Below, in pieces: positions 63,138 to 64,000 of a stretch of 64,000 nucleotides of DNA. The first letter of the stretch is position 1, and the number at the start of each line of letters is the position of its first letter. The translations under genes were made by a program, and so were the position numbers. The stretch lies in contig CAIKZP010000031.1 of the NCBI GenBank assembly GCA_903831935.1, positions 74,401 through 138,400 on the forward strand. Direction: 5' to 3'. Source of the stretch: an uncultured Bacteroidota bacterium (GTDB lineage Bacteria; Bacteroidota; Bacteroidia; Chitinophagales; Chitinophagaceae). A model generated the notes under the pieces. That model was not told the origin of the DNA. It ran no database searches and saw nothing but the letters and a program-made list of their open reading frames with translations.

Positions 63138-63584
63138 ATGAGCGAAAATGTACTTACACAAGGAAAAATTCACACCGAAAAAGGTGTTTTAACTTTTGAA
63201 CTTTACGATGATGATGCGCCCATTGCTGCTGCAAATTTTAAAAAACTAGTTTCCGAAGGTTATTATAATGGCTTGAAGTTTCACCGTGTGATACCAAATT
63301 TTATGGTACAAGGCGGTTGTCCAGACGGAACAGGAGCTGGTGGACCAGGCTATTCCATCAATTGCGAAACCTCAGGTGTTAAACAAATACACGACCGTGG
63401 GGTAATGTCTATGGCACACCGTGGCAGAAACACTGGAGGATCTCAATTTTTCATTTGTCATAACCGTCCAGGTACCCGCCATTTAGACGGCGTTCATACC
63501 TGTTTTGGTAGAATCATTGATGGCCTTGATGTAATTGACGACATTAGAGGCGGTGATATTATGACCAAAGTTGAATTGATCTAA
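63138..63584 (+). CDS. Peptidylprolyl isomerase, cyclophilin type
   Basis: A 148-residue cytoplasmic cyclophilin that speeds proline cis-trans isomerisation. The core shows FHRVIPNFMVQGGCPDGTGAGGPGYSI (catalytic Arg and the substrate Phe/Met/Gln) and MSMAHRGRNTGGSQFFICHN, then HTCFGRIIDGLDVID. No signal peptide, so it is PpiB-like. The start is ATG 63138. It is divergent from the methyltransferase gene and convergent with the CDGSH gene, ending 4 bases from it. Confidence 0.95.
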   Translation: MSENVLTQGKIHTEKGVLTFELYDDDAPIAAANFKKLVSEGYYNGLKFHRVIPNFMVQGGCPDGTGAGGPGYSINCETSGVKQIHDRGVMSMAHRGRNTGGSQFFICHNRPGTRHLDGVHTCFGRIIDGLDVIDDIRGGDIMTKVELI

Positions 63585-63588
63585 CTAA

Positions 63589-63813
63589 TTATACCGTTTT
63601 TTTAGGAGGTAAAGCAAAAGCAGCCGCTTCGTGTTCGAATTGTCCATTATGGGCACCGTCGCAAAATGGTTTGTTTTTGCTTAACCCACAACGGCACAAG
63701 CCAATTACTTCCCTTCCGGCTAAATCATAGCTGTTTCCTGCTCTATCTACAATGGTAAAATCACCTTCAATTTTAAGTGATCCGTTATTGTTTACTGTTA
63801 TTTTAGTTGACAT
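63589..63813 (-). CDS. CDGSH iron-sulfur domain protein
   Basis: A 74-residue protein whose core is GLCRCGLSKNKPFCDGAHNG, matching the CDGSH signature C-x-C-x2-(S/T)-x3-P-x-C-D-G-(A/S)-H, which binds a redox-active 2Fe-2S cluster through three Cys and one His. Bacterial members are soluble and probably serve in iron or redox metabolism. A KIEGDFTIVDRAGNSYDL stretch precedes the cluster site. The start is ATG 63813. Confidence 0.93.
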   Translation of the reverse strand: MSTKITVNNNGSLKIEGDFTIVDRAGNSYDLAGREVIGLCRCGLSKNKPFCDGAHNGQFEHEAAAFALPPKKTV

Positions 63814-63904
63814 ATTTTTGGTTTTGAAGCGAAGATAGTGGTAACAAAGATTACCTCATCAAACTTTGATTAAGGCATTACAATAATGCGAAAAATTAAT
63901 TTTA

Positions 63905-64000
63905 TTACAATGACCCAGTTGGTTTGCGATGGCCATATACAAATTGTTCCATGGCAGTCATAGACTGAATAGCATCTGCTGCAGTACATGGGTTATTGCC
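63905..64000 (-). CDS. C-terminal fragment of a gene cut by the right window edge
   Basis: The minus strand reads 31 codons without a stop, ending NPCTAADAIQSMTAMEQF then VYGHRKPTGSL and TAA at 63905-63907. This looks like the C terminus of a Gfo/Idh/MocA-type oxidoreductase, but 31 residues are too few to be sure. The remaining 90 bases to the CDGSH gene hold no gene. Confidence 0.4.
   Translation of the reverse strand, partial: GNNPCTAADAIQSMTAMEQFVYGHRKPTGSL

Noticed and set aside
1-64000. CRISPR arrays, tRNA or rRNA genes, insertion sequences and prophage
   Set aside because: I read the intergenic gaps and found no regularly spaced repeats, cloverleaf-type gene, transposase or phage gene. 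Absence is by inspection only.

Overview
The window is AT-rich bacterial chromosome from the Bacteroidota, most likely family Chitinophagaceae. The evidence is lineage-restricted genes (gliding protein GldC, an IPExxxVDY-family protein, DUF6089 and DUF4834 proteins), Bacteroidota-type promoters (TTTG, 17-21 bases, TAnnTTTG) ahead of many genes, and no obvious Shine-Dalgarno sequences. Several genes seem to use TTG starts. Coding density is very high: no gap without a gene exceeds 300 bases, and I saw no tRNA, rRNA, CRISPR array, insertion sequence or phage.

Layout. Bases 1-10103 (minus strand) hold an envelope block (CBS protein, a small BamA/TamA-like protein, NAD kinase, DUF6089, UppS, BamA running off the left edge) behind an alpha/beta hydrolase, CvpA, YqeY, GldC and a glycosyltransferase. 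Bases 10256-16833 hold a MerR regulator, an LpxH-like hydrolase, the rsfS-ftsH-LUD group, a birA gene divergent from it, and selD. Bases 16837-23510 hold an IPExxxVDY protein, an M28 peptidase, feoB, bcp and a carB gene that encodes only the N-terminal half of the enzyme. Bases 23532-30613 hold an LTA-synthase-like sulfatase divergent from a three-domain GH18/CE4/GT2 protein, then the C-terminal half of a split transketolase. Bases 30674-35515 hold pdxH and an RND efflux pair. Bases 35677-39603 are a four-gene operon (SDR, SDR, ACAD10/11-like acyl-CoA dehydrogenase, APH-like kinase) resembling the 4-hydroxyacyl-CoA (levulinate) pathway. Bases 39613-52557 hold a carboxypeptidase-regulatory-like protein, an orphan ParA, ChrA, a 2OG-Fe(II) oxygenase, a DUF3089 lipoprotein, RecQ, KdsD, a mannose-1-phosphate guanylyltransferase, a KAS III and PurF. 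Bases 52709-54810 are a marR-pirin-pirin operon with matching operator-like inverted repeats. Bases 54908-61325 hold rimP-nusA-infB followed by surA. The right end holds small housekeeping genes.

Most of the window is conserved core genome. The points that most deserve a second look are the SDR/SDR/ACAD/APH operon, the trifunctional GH18-CE4-GT2 polysaccharide protein, the half-length CarB, the structured leader ahead of rimP-nusA-infB, the marR-pirin operators, and a set of promoters placed so close to start codons that the transcripts should be leaderless or nearly so. None of these is proven by sequence alone.
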